A DNA stretch of 54,885 nt from an uncultured Planctomycetales bacterium. Lineage in GTDB: Bacteria > Planctomycetota > Planctomycetia > Pirellulales > Thermoguttaceae. The stretch spans positions 1 through 54,885 of the forward strand of contig CAMZEO010000003.1 in the NCBI GenBank assembly GCA_947305735.1. Reading direction: 5' to 3'. The position numbers were made by a program, and so were the translations under genes. Of this stretch, positions 8,735 through 17,200 are shown in pieces (within the stretch, counting starts at the first letter, position 1; each line of letters begins with the position of its first letter). The notes under the pieces are model-generated. The model did no database searches and was not told the origin of the DNA. It was given only the letters and a program-made list of their open reading frames with translations.

Positions 8735-9049
8735 TTAATGTCGGCTGTCAAAGTAAAGACCGAGACCGCTAGTACCCGTTTCCGGCGTTTCTCGCGACGG
8801 CGGCGCGTGCCCGCCATAAAGACTACCCGAAGTCGCGCGGTTTAACAATTCGACGTCGGAGCGGGGGAAGAGACGGCGCGCGACGAGCGCCGCCGCCCCC
8901 AATATCGCGACGGACGACGCAATCGCGAGAAGAAGGATGCTTCTTCTTCGCGAAGCTATTTTTTCCGACCGGTTTTCCGGTTCCGATCGCGCTTCGTTAT
9001 CGTCGTCTTTTTCCGAACCGATTTCGCTCGTTTCTTCTTGTTTTTCCAT
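8735..9049 (-). CDS. Small single-pass membrane protein next to a radical SAM enzyme
   Basis: A 104-residue protein, ATG at 9049. Residues 1-33 are charged and acidic, 34-36 are RRR, and 37-60 form one membrane helix (ILLLAIASSVAILGAAALVA). The remaining 40 residues end with SGSLYGGHAPPSRETPETG and then SGLGLYFDSRH, rich in Gly, Pro, Tyr and His. The orientation rule (positive residues before the helix) predicts the C-terminal tail outside the cytoplasm once inserted. No family recognised. Position directly before the radical SAM gene with a 24-bp gap suggests co-transcription; the Tyr/Phe/His-containing tail could be the modified peptide, but this is inference from context only. Confidence 0.6.
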   Translation of the reverse strand: MEKQEETSEIGSEKDDDNEARSEPENRSEKIASRRRSILLLAIASSVAILGAAALVARRLFPRSDVELLNRATSGSLYGGHAPPSRETPETGTSGLGLYFDSRH

Positions 9050-9070
9050 AGCGATAATTCTTTTCGTTGG

Positions 9071-9397
9071 TTATGAGTAATTTGCCCCGAACCGTCGCGA
9101 GAACGCGTTTCGGACGTTTCCCGCGACAGACGTCTTTAGTTTTGCGCCTCGATTCGCGCGGGAACTCTCCGTCGCGAGCGTTCTCGTCGCGGCAAGAGAT
9201 TCTAAAAGGGAGTCGAAAACGAACGATTTCCCGGCGTCCGCGCGCTCCCTGTTATACCTGTTTACAATGATCGCCGCAAGTCCGCGACCGTTTTTTTTTG
9301 AAGTTTTTCCAGAAGTTCCCGCGAGTTCCGAAACGATCGTTTCATAAACGCGCGTCTCCGAGGCGGGGCGGGAGAGTTCCCGGAGAATCGCGAACAA
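9071..9397 (-). CDS. Doubtful hypothetical protein
   Basis: An open frame of 108 codons whose only start in reach is TTG at 9397, with no clear ribosome binding site. It is kept here because its codon choice (GCG, GAA, TCG, AAC) resembles real genes of the window and the frame sits just upstream of, and co-directional with, the small membrane protein (21 bp). It is basic and Ser/Ala/Arg-rich (VYETIVSELAGTSGKTSKKN), with no recognised domain, signal peptide or membrane helix. It could equally be non-coding sequence; the 579-bp interval between 9050 and 9628 would otherwise hold only the promoter for the vWA gene. Confidence 0.3.
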   Translation of the reverse strand: MFAILRELSRPASETRVYETIVSELAGTSGKTSKKNGRGLAAIIVNRYNRERADAGKSFVFDSLLESLAATRTLATESSRANRGAKLKTSVAGNVRNAFSRRFGANYS

Positions 9398-9528
9398 AGC
9401 GAACGAATCGGACGGCTTCGTCGACGCTTAACTATTGGATTTTCCGTGATTTTCTTATCGATTCTGCACTTTAAAGCGAATATAACCGTTTTTTTTTACT
9501 TAAAAAGGTTTTAGAGCGCGATAGCTCC

Positions 9529-9557
9529 TTGTTGACTCGGCGTTTTTCGTTTATAAT
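9529..9557 (+). promoter_or_regulatory. Promoter of the TerY-P triad
   Basis: TTGTTG at 9529-9534, 17-base spacer, perfect TATAAT at 9552-9557, about 70 bases before the vWA start codon. A TTGACT at 9532-9537 overlaps but would leave a 14-base spacer. Confidence 0.5.
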
Positions 9558-9628
9558 GAACGGACGGCGAGCGTTTGCCGCGCGACGATAGATTCTGAAG
9601 CGGTTTGATTAGTTTTGAAGGTTTGGAC

Positions 9629-10267
9629 ATGAGAAGACTTCCCGTCTATTTTTTGATCGACGTTTCCGGCTCGATGTTGGGCGAGCCGATCGAAGCGGTA
9701 AGAAACGGCATCCAGATTCTGCATTCCGCGCTTCGTCGCAATCCTTACGCGCTAGAGTCCGCTTACATCAGCGTGATCACTTTCAGCACGGACGCGCGCC
9801 AAATCGTTCCTCTCACGGAAGTCGGAGCGTTCCAACCCCCCGAGATTTCCACGGGCGGCGGCACCGCGCTCGGCGCCGCGCTCATTAAAGTCGCCGAATG
9901 CGCGAACGTGGAAGTGCGCAAATCGACGCGCGAAGAGAAGGGAGACTGGAAGCCTCTGGTCTTCATCCTGACCGACGGTATTCCGACGGACGACGTCGAC
10001 AGGGGGCTTGAAGTTTTTCGGGAGCGTCAATGGGGCGCGGTCGTGGCGTGCGCGGCGGGCAACTTGACGGACGATCACGAGCTGCAGCGCATTACCGACT
10101 CGGTCGTTCATCTTGACGTCGCGGACGCGAATTCGATCGGCGCGTATTTTCGCTGGGCTTCGGCGAGCATCGAGATGAGCAGCAAACGCGTCGACGGCGG
10201 AGGCGAGGTCTCCGGTCTTGACGAACTTCCGCCTCCGCCTCCGGAAATTACGCTTGTGAAGCCATGA
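9629..10267 (+). CDS. TerY-type von Willebrand factor A protein
   Basis: A 212-residue cytoplasmic vWA protein. The start is taken as ATG 9629, not the TTG at 9605, because GAAGGT lies seven bases upstream and the protein then begins directly with the first vWA strand (MRRLPVYFLIDVSGSM). The metal-ion-dependent adhesion site is complete: DVSGS, the Thr in GGGTALG, and the Asp in LTDGIPTDD. The short C-terminal tail is Gly/Pro-rich (DELPPPPPEI). TerY proteins are the vWA member of the TerY-P triad, with a PP2C phosphatase and a kinase, described as a metal- or stress-linked phosphosignalling unit; both partners follow on the same strand. The vWA probably scaffolds or senses through its metal site. 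Confidence 0.85.
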   Translation: MRRLPVYFLIDVSGSMLGEPIEAVRNGIQILHSALRRNPYALESAYISVITFSTDARQIVPLTEVGAFQPPEISTGGGTALGAALIKVAECANVEVRKSTREEKGDWKPLVFILTDGIPTDDVDRGLEVFRERQWGAVVACAAGNLTDDHELQRITDSVVHLDVADANSIGAYFRWASASIEMSSKRVDGGGEVSGLDELPPPPPEITLVKP

Positions 10268-10290
10268 TTCGTCCCCGTTGGGAAAGAGGG

Positions 10291-10315
10291 CGCGCGGCTT
10301 GACGCGCGGTTTTTT
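10291..10315 (+). terminator. Terminator/attenuator inside the TerY-P operon
   Basis: CGCGCG (10291-10296) pairs with CGCGCG (10303-10308) around loop GCTTGA, followed by G and six T residues. It lies between the vWA and PP2C genes, so it may lower expression of the downstream enzymes relative to the vWA protein. Confidence 0.65.
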
Positions 10316-10357
10316 GGCACGTTTCAATAGTTCAACATTGAAGAAAGCGATCCCGCG

Positions 10358-12058
10358 ATGATCGAACTTGCAAACACGGAACCTGTTCGTCCCGTCGACG
10401 CGTCTTCGCCGACGTTGACGTTTTCCGTCGAATACTATCAGGTTCTCATGATATTCAACAATCTGAACAAGACGCTCGCGCCGTTCGCCGAGATGAAACT
10501 TCCGCCGGGGAGCGTCTTGAAACCGTATCGGTTTTCCCGTCGGCTCTTTGATCCGAAAACGTCGCCCGAACCGGTTCCGAGAATCTTTCTGGTTGAAAAA
10601 AAGGGTTTCGAAGAATTAGGACTGAGTTGTTATTTTGACGACGGAGTCCTCACGATCGAAGGGTACGACGACGCCGACGGCAAGCCGAGTCGGAGCTTCG
10701 AGGGGACGCTGCGTATTTTTTTCAACGTCCGCATTCCGTTTAAGATGCCGACGCGCTCGTTTTTCTCGATACCGTTGAGCAGGACGTGCAAGGGCGCGCT
10801 CGAATGCGTGATCGAAGACAAGCGCGTCGAACTGGCGCCCAAAGAATTCGTGATCACCCCGAATCCGGACACGATGTGGAAGTCGGTTCCGACCGATCCG
10901 ACGGCGCCCTTTTCCAAAGCGAACGAAGACTCCTTTGGCGCGATTGTCGAATCGGAATCGCCGCTTGCCGTTCTCGCGGCGAGCAGGCGAGGGCGATCGC
11001 ACGCGGACGAAGGGAAATTCCGCGACGACCATTTCCGCGTCGATCTCGGGGCGAGCGCCGACGACTGGAAAATTCTCGCGGTCGCGGACGGGGCCGGCAC
11101 GGCGCCTTACGCGCGCGAAGGTTCCAGAATAGCGTGCGAAACGTTCTGTTCGTCGTTGCGAAAATATTTTACCGACTACAACGTCAGTTTTGACGCGGCG
11201 GTTCAAAAAGTTCTCGACGGGAAAAAAGATTGGTCGGCGAACCCGAACTGCGGTCCCGTAGCGCTCAAGGAAACGAACCTAGCGCAGTTCTTTTGTCTTT
11301 CCATTCGCGCCGTTTGGGAAGAAATTAAAAAGACCGCCGAGTCTTGCGGCGGCAAAATCGCCGATTTCAGCTCGACCCTTCTATGCGTCGCGTTCAAGCG
11401 CTTTCCGGCGTCCGGTTCGCGGCCCGCGTTGTACGCGATCGCGTCCTACTGGGTGGGCGACGGGGCGGCGGCGATCTTTCGTCCGAACGGGCTCGCGGGG
11501 GCGATACCTCTCGGAACGCCCGACTCCGGCGAGTTTGCCGGCGAGACGCGCTTCGTCACTATGGCGGAGGAAATCGCTCCCGAAAGGATCGTCGCGAGAA
11601 CGCGTCTGAACGTCGTCGAATCGTTCCAGGCGATCGCGTTGCTCACCGACGGGGTGGCGGATCCGTTCTTTCCCGCCGAAATCAGCGTTTCCGAATACAA
11701 ATATTGGAGACGATTTTGGAACGCGACGCTTCCCGAGAATTTTCCGGGCGTTTTGGATTACTCCAAGTCCGCTTCGGAGCGCGCCGCCGCGCTCCTTGCC
11801 GGGTTGAACTTTTTTGTCAAAGGCAACCACGACGACCGCACCGTCGCGTTGGCGCTCAACGACCAATTTGTCGCGCCCAACGAGCCCGAAGAAGACGTTT
11901 CGTCGACGTCGAGCGAAGTTCCGGAAAATCTTGACGCTGGATCGCTCCTTCTTGAACGCGCGTACGATTCCGAAAAACGCGACGATATTTCCGACGCGGC
12001 GGACTCTTTTTCCGACTCAAACTTGCTCAAAGACGACGATTGCAGTTTTGTGCCGTAA
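10358..12058 (+). CDS. PP2C-family protein phosphatase with N-terminal Ig-like domain (TerY-P triad)
   Basis: A 566-residue protein. Residues about 185-500 form a PPM/PP2C Ser/Thr phosphatase: metal-binding VADGAGTAPYAREGS, central YWVGDGAAAI, LLTDGVAD, and the terminal GNHDDRTVALAL. Residues about 45-165 are an extra beta-rich domain (LPPGSVLKPYRFS ... GFEELGLSCYFDDGVLTIEG) that resembles the repeat near the C-terminus of the neighbouring kinase. The last 50 residues are acidic and probably disordered (DDISDAADSFSDSNLLKDDD). In TerY-P triads the phosphatase reverses phosphorylation by the partner kinase. Start ATG 10358; the ribosome site is weak. It follows a terminator-like hairpin and precedes the kinase by 79 bp. 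Confidence 0.85.
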   Translation: MIELANTEPVRPVDASSPTLTFSVEYYQVLMIFNNLNKTLAPFAEMKLPPGSVLKPYRFSRRLFDPKTSPEPVPRIFLVEKKGFEELGLSCYFDDGVLTIEGYDDADGKPSRSFEGTLRIFFNVRIPFKMPTRSFFSIPLSRTCKGALECVIEDKRVELAPKEFVITPNPDTMWKSVPTDPTAPFSKANEDSFGAIVESESPLAVLAASRRGRSHADEGKFRDDHFRVDLGASADDWKILAVADGAGTAPYAREGSRIACETFCSSLRKYFTDYNVSFDAAVQKVLDGKKDWSANPNCGPVALKETNLAQFFCLSIRAVWEEIKKTAESCGGKIADFSSTLLCVAFKRFPASGSRPALYAIASYWVGDGAAAIFRPNGLAGAIPLGTPDSGEFAGETRFVTMAEEIAPERIVARTRLNVVESFQAIALLTDGVADPFFPAEISVSEYKYWRRFWNATLPENFPGVLDYSKSASERAAALLAGLNFFVKGNHDDRTVALALNDQFVAPNEPEEDVSSTSSEVPENLDAGSLLLERAYDSEKRDDISDAADSFSDSNLLKDDDCSFVP

Positions 12059-12070
12059 TGACGGCGCCGC

Positions 12071-12094
12071 CAAACGACCGCGGTTGGTCGTTTG
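12071..12094 (+). other. Intercistronic hairpin between phosphatase and kinase genes
   Basis: CAAACGACC (12071-12079) pairs perfectly with GGTCGTTTG (12086-12094) around a 6-base loop. An A-rich run follows, not a T run, so it is more likely an mRNA stability or processing element than a terminator. The kinase ribosome site (GAAGGAAG, 12119-12126) lies downstream. Confidence 0.45.
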
Positions 12095-12137
12095 AAGAAT
12101 AAATAACAACAGACGTCCGAAGGAAGAATAACGAACC

Positions 12138-14135
12138 ATGAGCGTTGCAACTGGCGAGATTATCAGGATAACCGCAAACGACGGAACGACGGTCGAATAC
12201 GTCGACGACGAGCCCAAGCAAGGCGCGATTAAAGACGTTTACTTTTCTCCGGATCGCTCCTACGTCGTGGCGTTTTTTAGAAAAAGGCTTCAAGAAGCCG
12301 GGTTGCGCCGCATCGAGAATCTTGTCGGCTCCTATCACGACGCGATTTTTAATCGCGTCGGAGGCGAATACTGGCGGCATACGTTCTGCTGGCCGGAAAA
12401 GATCGTCGAATACAAGGGACGTCACGGGGTGGTAATGCCCGCGTACGCGCCCAACTTTTTTTTCAAATCGGGCAATATCGTCGGCGAGGAAAAAGAAGGC
12501 AAATGGTGGGCGTCCGCAAAGAACTACAATCGTTTCGTTCCGCCCGAAGAACGCGGAACCCTCGGCGGTTTTTTGAACGCGTGTCTCGAGATGAGCCGCG
12601 CCGTTCGCAGAATGCACGCCGCCGGTCTCGCGCACAGCGACCTCTCCTATAAGAACTGCCTGATCGATCCCGTCGGGGGACGCGCGTGCATTATCGACGT
12701 CGACGGACTCGTCGTTCCCGGTCTTTTTCCGCCCGACGTCCTTGGCACTCGCGGTTTTATGCCGCCCGAGGTCGTCGCGACGCAGCATCTTTCCCGAAAC
12801 GATCCCAACCGCGTGTTTCCCAGCCGAACGACCGACCTTCACGCGCTCGCGGTCTTTATCTATCTTTGTCTTCTTCATCGTCATCCGCTGGAAGGGCAGA
12901 GTTTTACGGATCTTCCCGACGAAGAGCAGGAGAAGATGCAGATGGGCGAAGGGGCGCTCTTTATCGAGCATCCGACCGATCCGACCAACCGTCGCAGAGT
13001 GGGTCGCGGCGAAGAAATCGGTCTGCCATGGGTCGATCCGACGGTGACCCCTTACACCATCTGCGGACCTTATCTTAAGACGCTGTTCGATCAGGCGTTC
13101 ATTGAAGGTCTTCATTCGCCTATTCGGCGTCCCGCCGGCGACGACTGGGAAGACGCGATCACCAGGACGCTCGATTTACTCCTCCCGTGCGCGAATCCCA
13201 AATGCCTCAAGCGCGAGTTCGTGTTCGACGGTCAGGGAAGACCGACCTGTCCGTATTGCGGAACCGCGTATAAGGATTCCGTCCCCATTCTTGAATTTTT
13301 CACGTCGCGCAACGGTGTCGACTATTTGCCCGACAACCGAATGTTGATCGTCAACGAAGGCAAGGAGCTTTTCCTGTGGCACGTCGACCGGTTTGTCTCG
13401 AACAACGAGAAGCTGAAGCCCGAGCAACTCGAGCGCGTCGGCTATTTCTCGAAAGACGGCGATTCCTGGGTTTTAAACAACGAACGCATCGAGTTCCTGT
13501 ACGATCTGACCGACCAAAAGCCGGTTCCTTGCGGCGGCTCGATCGTTTTGACGGAGAATATGCGCCTGTCTCTTTGCGACGAAAAGCGCACTTACGTCGC
13601 CCAAGTCCGAATAGTGAATCGTTCGCGTCAAGGCGGCTTGTCGGACGCCTCGCTGGGGCTGTCGCTCGAAGTCGCCGACACGGAGCAGAAACAGGCTTCC
13701 AAACGCGTCGACGCGGCGTTGCGCGTCGTTCAGAGCTTCCGTTTTCCGTTGGCGCGCGTCGGAACTCTATACCGATATAAGCTCAGTTTTAAGAATTTGC
13801 GCGTCGACGACAAACGTCTGCAGGTCGCGCTGCTCGAGACGCGCGGGTTCGAAGAATTTGGTCTGACCTGCCGCGTCGAAAAAGACTCGCTAATCCTGGA
13901 AGGAACGCCGACCAGAGAGTACGACGGCAAGATCGACTTTTACCTGACCGGTCGGTTCCGCGACTATCACCTCTTCGGCGGGCGCACGCGGATACCGGGC
14001 GAGTTCAAATTCAGCAACGTTCACCTTTCGAAGACTTGGGCGATCCGCGCCGCGACGACGCCCGCCGACGAAATAGGGACGACCGTCGACGACGTCGATA
14101 GTTCCGACTCCAACGAGGCGAGCGCTCTGATGTGA
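12138..14135 (+). CDS. Protein kinase with zinc ribbon and Ig-like domain (TerY-P triad)
   Basis: A 665-residue kinase. The catalytic loop is HSDLSYKNCLID (about 170-181), the metal-binding DFG equivalent is IDVDGLV, and the activation segment ends with GTRGFMPPEV. The N-lobe is divergent. After the kinase C-lobe comes a zinc ribbon with CANPKC and CPYCG (about 350-380). A middle region of unknown fold follows, then a beta-rich domain (about 530-640, GFEEFGLTCRVEKDSLILEG) resembling the N-terminal domain of the neighbouring phosphatase, and a Ser/Asp-rich tail. Kinases with a zinc ribbon are the third member of the TerY-P triad. Its substrate is unknown; the shared domain suggests kinase and phosphatase bind one common partner, perhaps the vWA protein. 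Confidence 0.85.
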   Translation: MSVATGEIIRITANDGTTVEYVDDEPKQGAIKDVYFSPDRSYVVAFFRKRLQEAGLRRIENLVGSYHDAIFNRVGGEYWRHTFCWPEKIVEYKGRHGVVMPAYAPNFFFKSGNIVGEEKEGKWWASAKNYNRFVPPEERGTLGGFLNACLEMSRAVRRMHAAGLAHSDLSYKNCLIDPVGGRACIIDVDGLVVPGLFPPDVLGTRGFMPPEVVATQHLSRNDPNRVFPSRTTDLHALAVFIYLCLLHRHPLEGQSFTDLPDEEQEKMQMGEGALFIEHPTDPTNRRRVGRGEEIGLPWVDPTVTPYTICGPYLKTLFDQAFIEGLHSPIRRPAGDDWEDAITRTLDLLLPCANPKCLKREFVFDGQGRPTCPYCGTAYKDSVPILEFFTSRNGVDYLPDNRMLIVNEGKELFLWHVDRFVSNNEKLKPEQLERVGYFSKDGDSWVLNNERIEFLYDLTDQKPVPCGGSIVLTENMRLSLCDEKRTYVAQVRIVNRSRQGGLSDASLGLSLEVADTEQKQASKRVDAALRVVQSFRFPLARVGTLYRYKLSFKNLRVDDKRLQVALLETRGFEEFGLTCRVEKDSLILEGTPTREYDGKIDFYLTGRFRDYHLFGGRTRIPGEFKFSNVHLSKTWAIRAATTPADEIGTTVDDVDSSDSNEASALM

Positions 14136-14160
14136 CGTTGTCGCCGAATCAAAACGTCAA

Positions 14161-14206
14161 ACGCGGCGCGCGGAGGAGTTTTTCCCCGCGCGCCGCGTCT
14201 TTTTTC
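14161..14206 (+). terminator. Strong rho-independent terminator of the TerY-P operon
   Basis: A perfect 13-bp GC stem, ACGCGGCGCGCGG (14161-14173) with CCGCGCGCCGCGT (14186-14198), a 12-base loop and a run of seven T after one C. It starts 25 bases after the kinase stop codon. Confidence 0.9.
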
Positions 14207-14213
14207 GCAATCG

Positions 14214-14240
14214 CGCCGACGCTATGGGTTCGCGTCGGCG
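14214..14240. other. Second hairpin between convergent genes
   Basis: CGCCGACGC (14214-14222) pairs perfectly with GCGTCGGCG (14232-14240), 9-base loop. It lies just past the 3' end of the minus-strand gene ending at 14257, so it probably protects or ends that transcript, but there is no T tract on the minus strand. Confidence 0.45.
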
Positions 14241-14256
14241 TTTGATCCGCGTTTCT

Positions 14257-17200
14257 TTATTTTTCTCGAACGTCGACGAGTTCTTTCCACAATCGTTCTT
14301 TCGACGATTCAATCCTCATATCGCCGACGACCGCCCAGTCGCCGTTCGGATTGCCGTTCGCGTCGGAGACGACCAGCAGCGAGATCGGCTTCCCCGCGTA
14401 TTCGCTTAGATCCGCTTCGAGCGGAACCCATTTATGCTCGGCGAGCGTCAGTTCCGCGAGCGACTTTTCCGAATCGGGAACGAGCGCGTCAAACTCGTCG
14501 AATTCCGCGACGGCGATCTGGAATTTAATTCCGTCGCCGACGTCGGAACCGTCTTTTTTACCGACGCTCATTCGAAAGACCGCAGGCTCGTTGGGAACGA
14601 CGAAATCGTAGCGCAGAAGGACGCGACCCGTCCCGCCGTTGTACGGCGGATGAACAAAACGACACGTCTTGCGAACGCCGCCGCACGTTCCGTCCGCGTC
14701 GACGGCGCAACTCGCGTTCGTTCCGGCGAAGTTTTTCGAGAGTCCTTCGCCGCGTCTCTGAACGTATGGCGTGAACTTAACGGCGTCGCTTGTCTTTTCG
14801 GAGGCGTCGGCGAAAGAAAATTCGTCGAAAGGCGCGAAGAGTTTTTTCGTCTCGAAGGTTAGCTCGTATTCTTTAACGCGCGTCGTTTCGCCGGCGTAGT
14901 TCGAGCAGAACGAGACGGTTTCTTTGGAAACGCCTTCTTTCTGGGGATTTTTGATCCATTCGGACGTCAGAAGCGGCTTTTCCGTCGAGGGAATCGCGAC
15001 GCCGTCGCGGCGGTCTCCCGGCAGAAACGTGGCGGTCTCGGTCAGTTTGATATTTGGAACGGGCGAGGCCAGAGCCTGCTTGAAGACGTTCTTTTTCGAA
15101 TCGAATTGGAACGTCGCCGAGATAAACGGAACGACCTCGAAATCAATTTCTTCGCCGGGTTTAAGCTCGATCCAGACTTTTCCGAGCGAGCCGTCGTCGG
15201 GAATGACGACCTCGAGCGTTTCGGTTCCGTTGGTCGCGCGAACGACTTCTCCCGGCGCGACTTTAACGCGGTCGGACGTCCAGTCGACGATCGACCCTTC
15301 GCTCGGTTTTTTCGTCAGAAGATAGGAGAACGCGCCCTCGACCGGCTCGACGTAGACAAATCCTCTCGTGCGTTTAACCTTGGCCGAGCCGATTTCTTTC
15401 ATGTCGTAGTCAAGCGCGACGGCGGCGACCTCTTCGTTCGGTTCGGCGATTTTGAATCCGAGTTGCGCTCCGCCGTTTTCGATAATCTCGAATTGTCCGT
15501 CTTCCAGAATACGACATACGCCCGCGCCGGAACCGCAGGCGCGATTTCTGGCGACGTAAGAACCGCGACCGTCGAGGAAAATATACTCCGGCGACTCGCA
15601 ATAATCGAATCGCGTCCCGTTTTCGTTCAGGAAAGATTCGACGACGATTTGCCCGTCCCCCGACCAGGCGGCGTAGCCGTTCGGGGGCAGTTCGAGCTCG
15701 CGCCCCTGAACGTTAGTTTTGAGCGTCGTTTTCGTCGAACCGTTGGCGACGACGACGGTTCCGTCTTTGTACGTCGCGAGGATCTGATTGTTTTTCACGA
15801 CGTCGTCGGCGAGCGCGGCGCTAACGTCGAGTTGCTCGCCCGACTCGTTAAAGTAACGGATCGATTCGATCGACGTCTGCGTGTAGCGAGACGCGATTTG
15901 CTGAACCATGAAGTACGGACGCATGGCGTATTCCAGACCGTAGTCGGCGACGAGGAATCCCGAATGTCCAAACGCGAGCGTCGCGGCGGTGAATCGGTCG
16001 ACAAAATCGTCGCGTTCTTCTTCCTTTGGCTGGTAACCGGGAGCGAACATGTCAAGATTGCCCATGCCGAAGTCGACCTCCTGATCGTGGAGCTTGAGCA
16101 AGTCGAAATTGAGCAGCCACGGGTTTCTAAACATATTGTAAGGCTGGTCCTGCGCGTAGTTCCCGTCGGTCAGACCCGCGTAGAAACAGTGGTGCGGACC
16201 TTCAGAATAGGTCGGACCTTTCCAGTTTTGTTTCTGAAGCAGGAAGATTTCCCCGTAGGGATAGAAGACGCTCATAAACGTTCCCGCGCCTGGAACGCGG
16301 GCGTCGTAATCGGTGCGCGTCCACGGAGGCACGGACGAATGAACGTCGCAGTAGGCGCAACTGAATTGGAATTTCTCCTGATTGATCGGCGTGAGTTTCT
16401 CGCAATATTCGACGGCGCGCGTCGGCTTAGGCGCGTAACAACGCATCCAGGCGCGCTGGAGCGAGCCGTTGGAGAGCCTGCCGATCATGTCCGGCGACCA
16501 GTATTCGTTCACGGGCGCGAAGTCGGTGAAGTTGTTGTAGGGACCGTAAACGAAACCGAGCGCGTCCTGCATGAATCGCGAATAGTCGATCCATCCGGCG
16601 TCGCCTCCTTTTTTGGGCGCCGGCTTGGTTCGGAACGTAAAACTTTCGCCTCCGTCGCGCCAGCAGACTTCGTGGTCGGTGATAATGATATGCCGCATTC
16701 CATGACGCCAAACGTCGCGGAAGTATTTCTTATCGCCGTCGCGCGTCGTGGCGCCATGCGCGCGCCAGACTCCCTTGCCCGCGACTTCGCGGTAGGGCGA
16801 TTTCGGATTGGCGATGGTCGGAAGCGTTTCGTCGAAGTCGGGCGAGATCGTGAAGACAAAGCGTTCGTAGACGTCGTTGCGCGTTCCGTCGGTCTTCGTC
16901 CGATACTCGGCGCCGCCGTTGAGATAAGCGCGTTCGTAAGTTTTATTAACCTTTTTTTTCGCGCCGATTTCGCCGACGAACTCTTCTTTTTCGAAACTTT
17001 CGACCCCATGTTTGCCTTCGAGATACGACGCGCCGCTTCGGTACCAGTCGATATGCGCGCTTGCGAAAAGGTTGACGTCCGAATCCGCGGGGTTAAAGAG
17101 CGCGACGCCCGGTCGGCGTCCGTAATCGTAGAGATAATAGGGGATCGAATAGACGCGCGGCTTCGAGACTCCTTCAAGACTTCCCGCCGAGACTTTCGGA

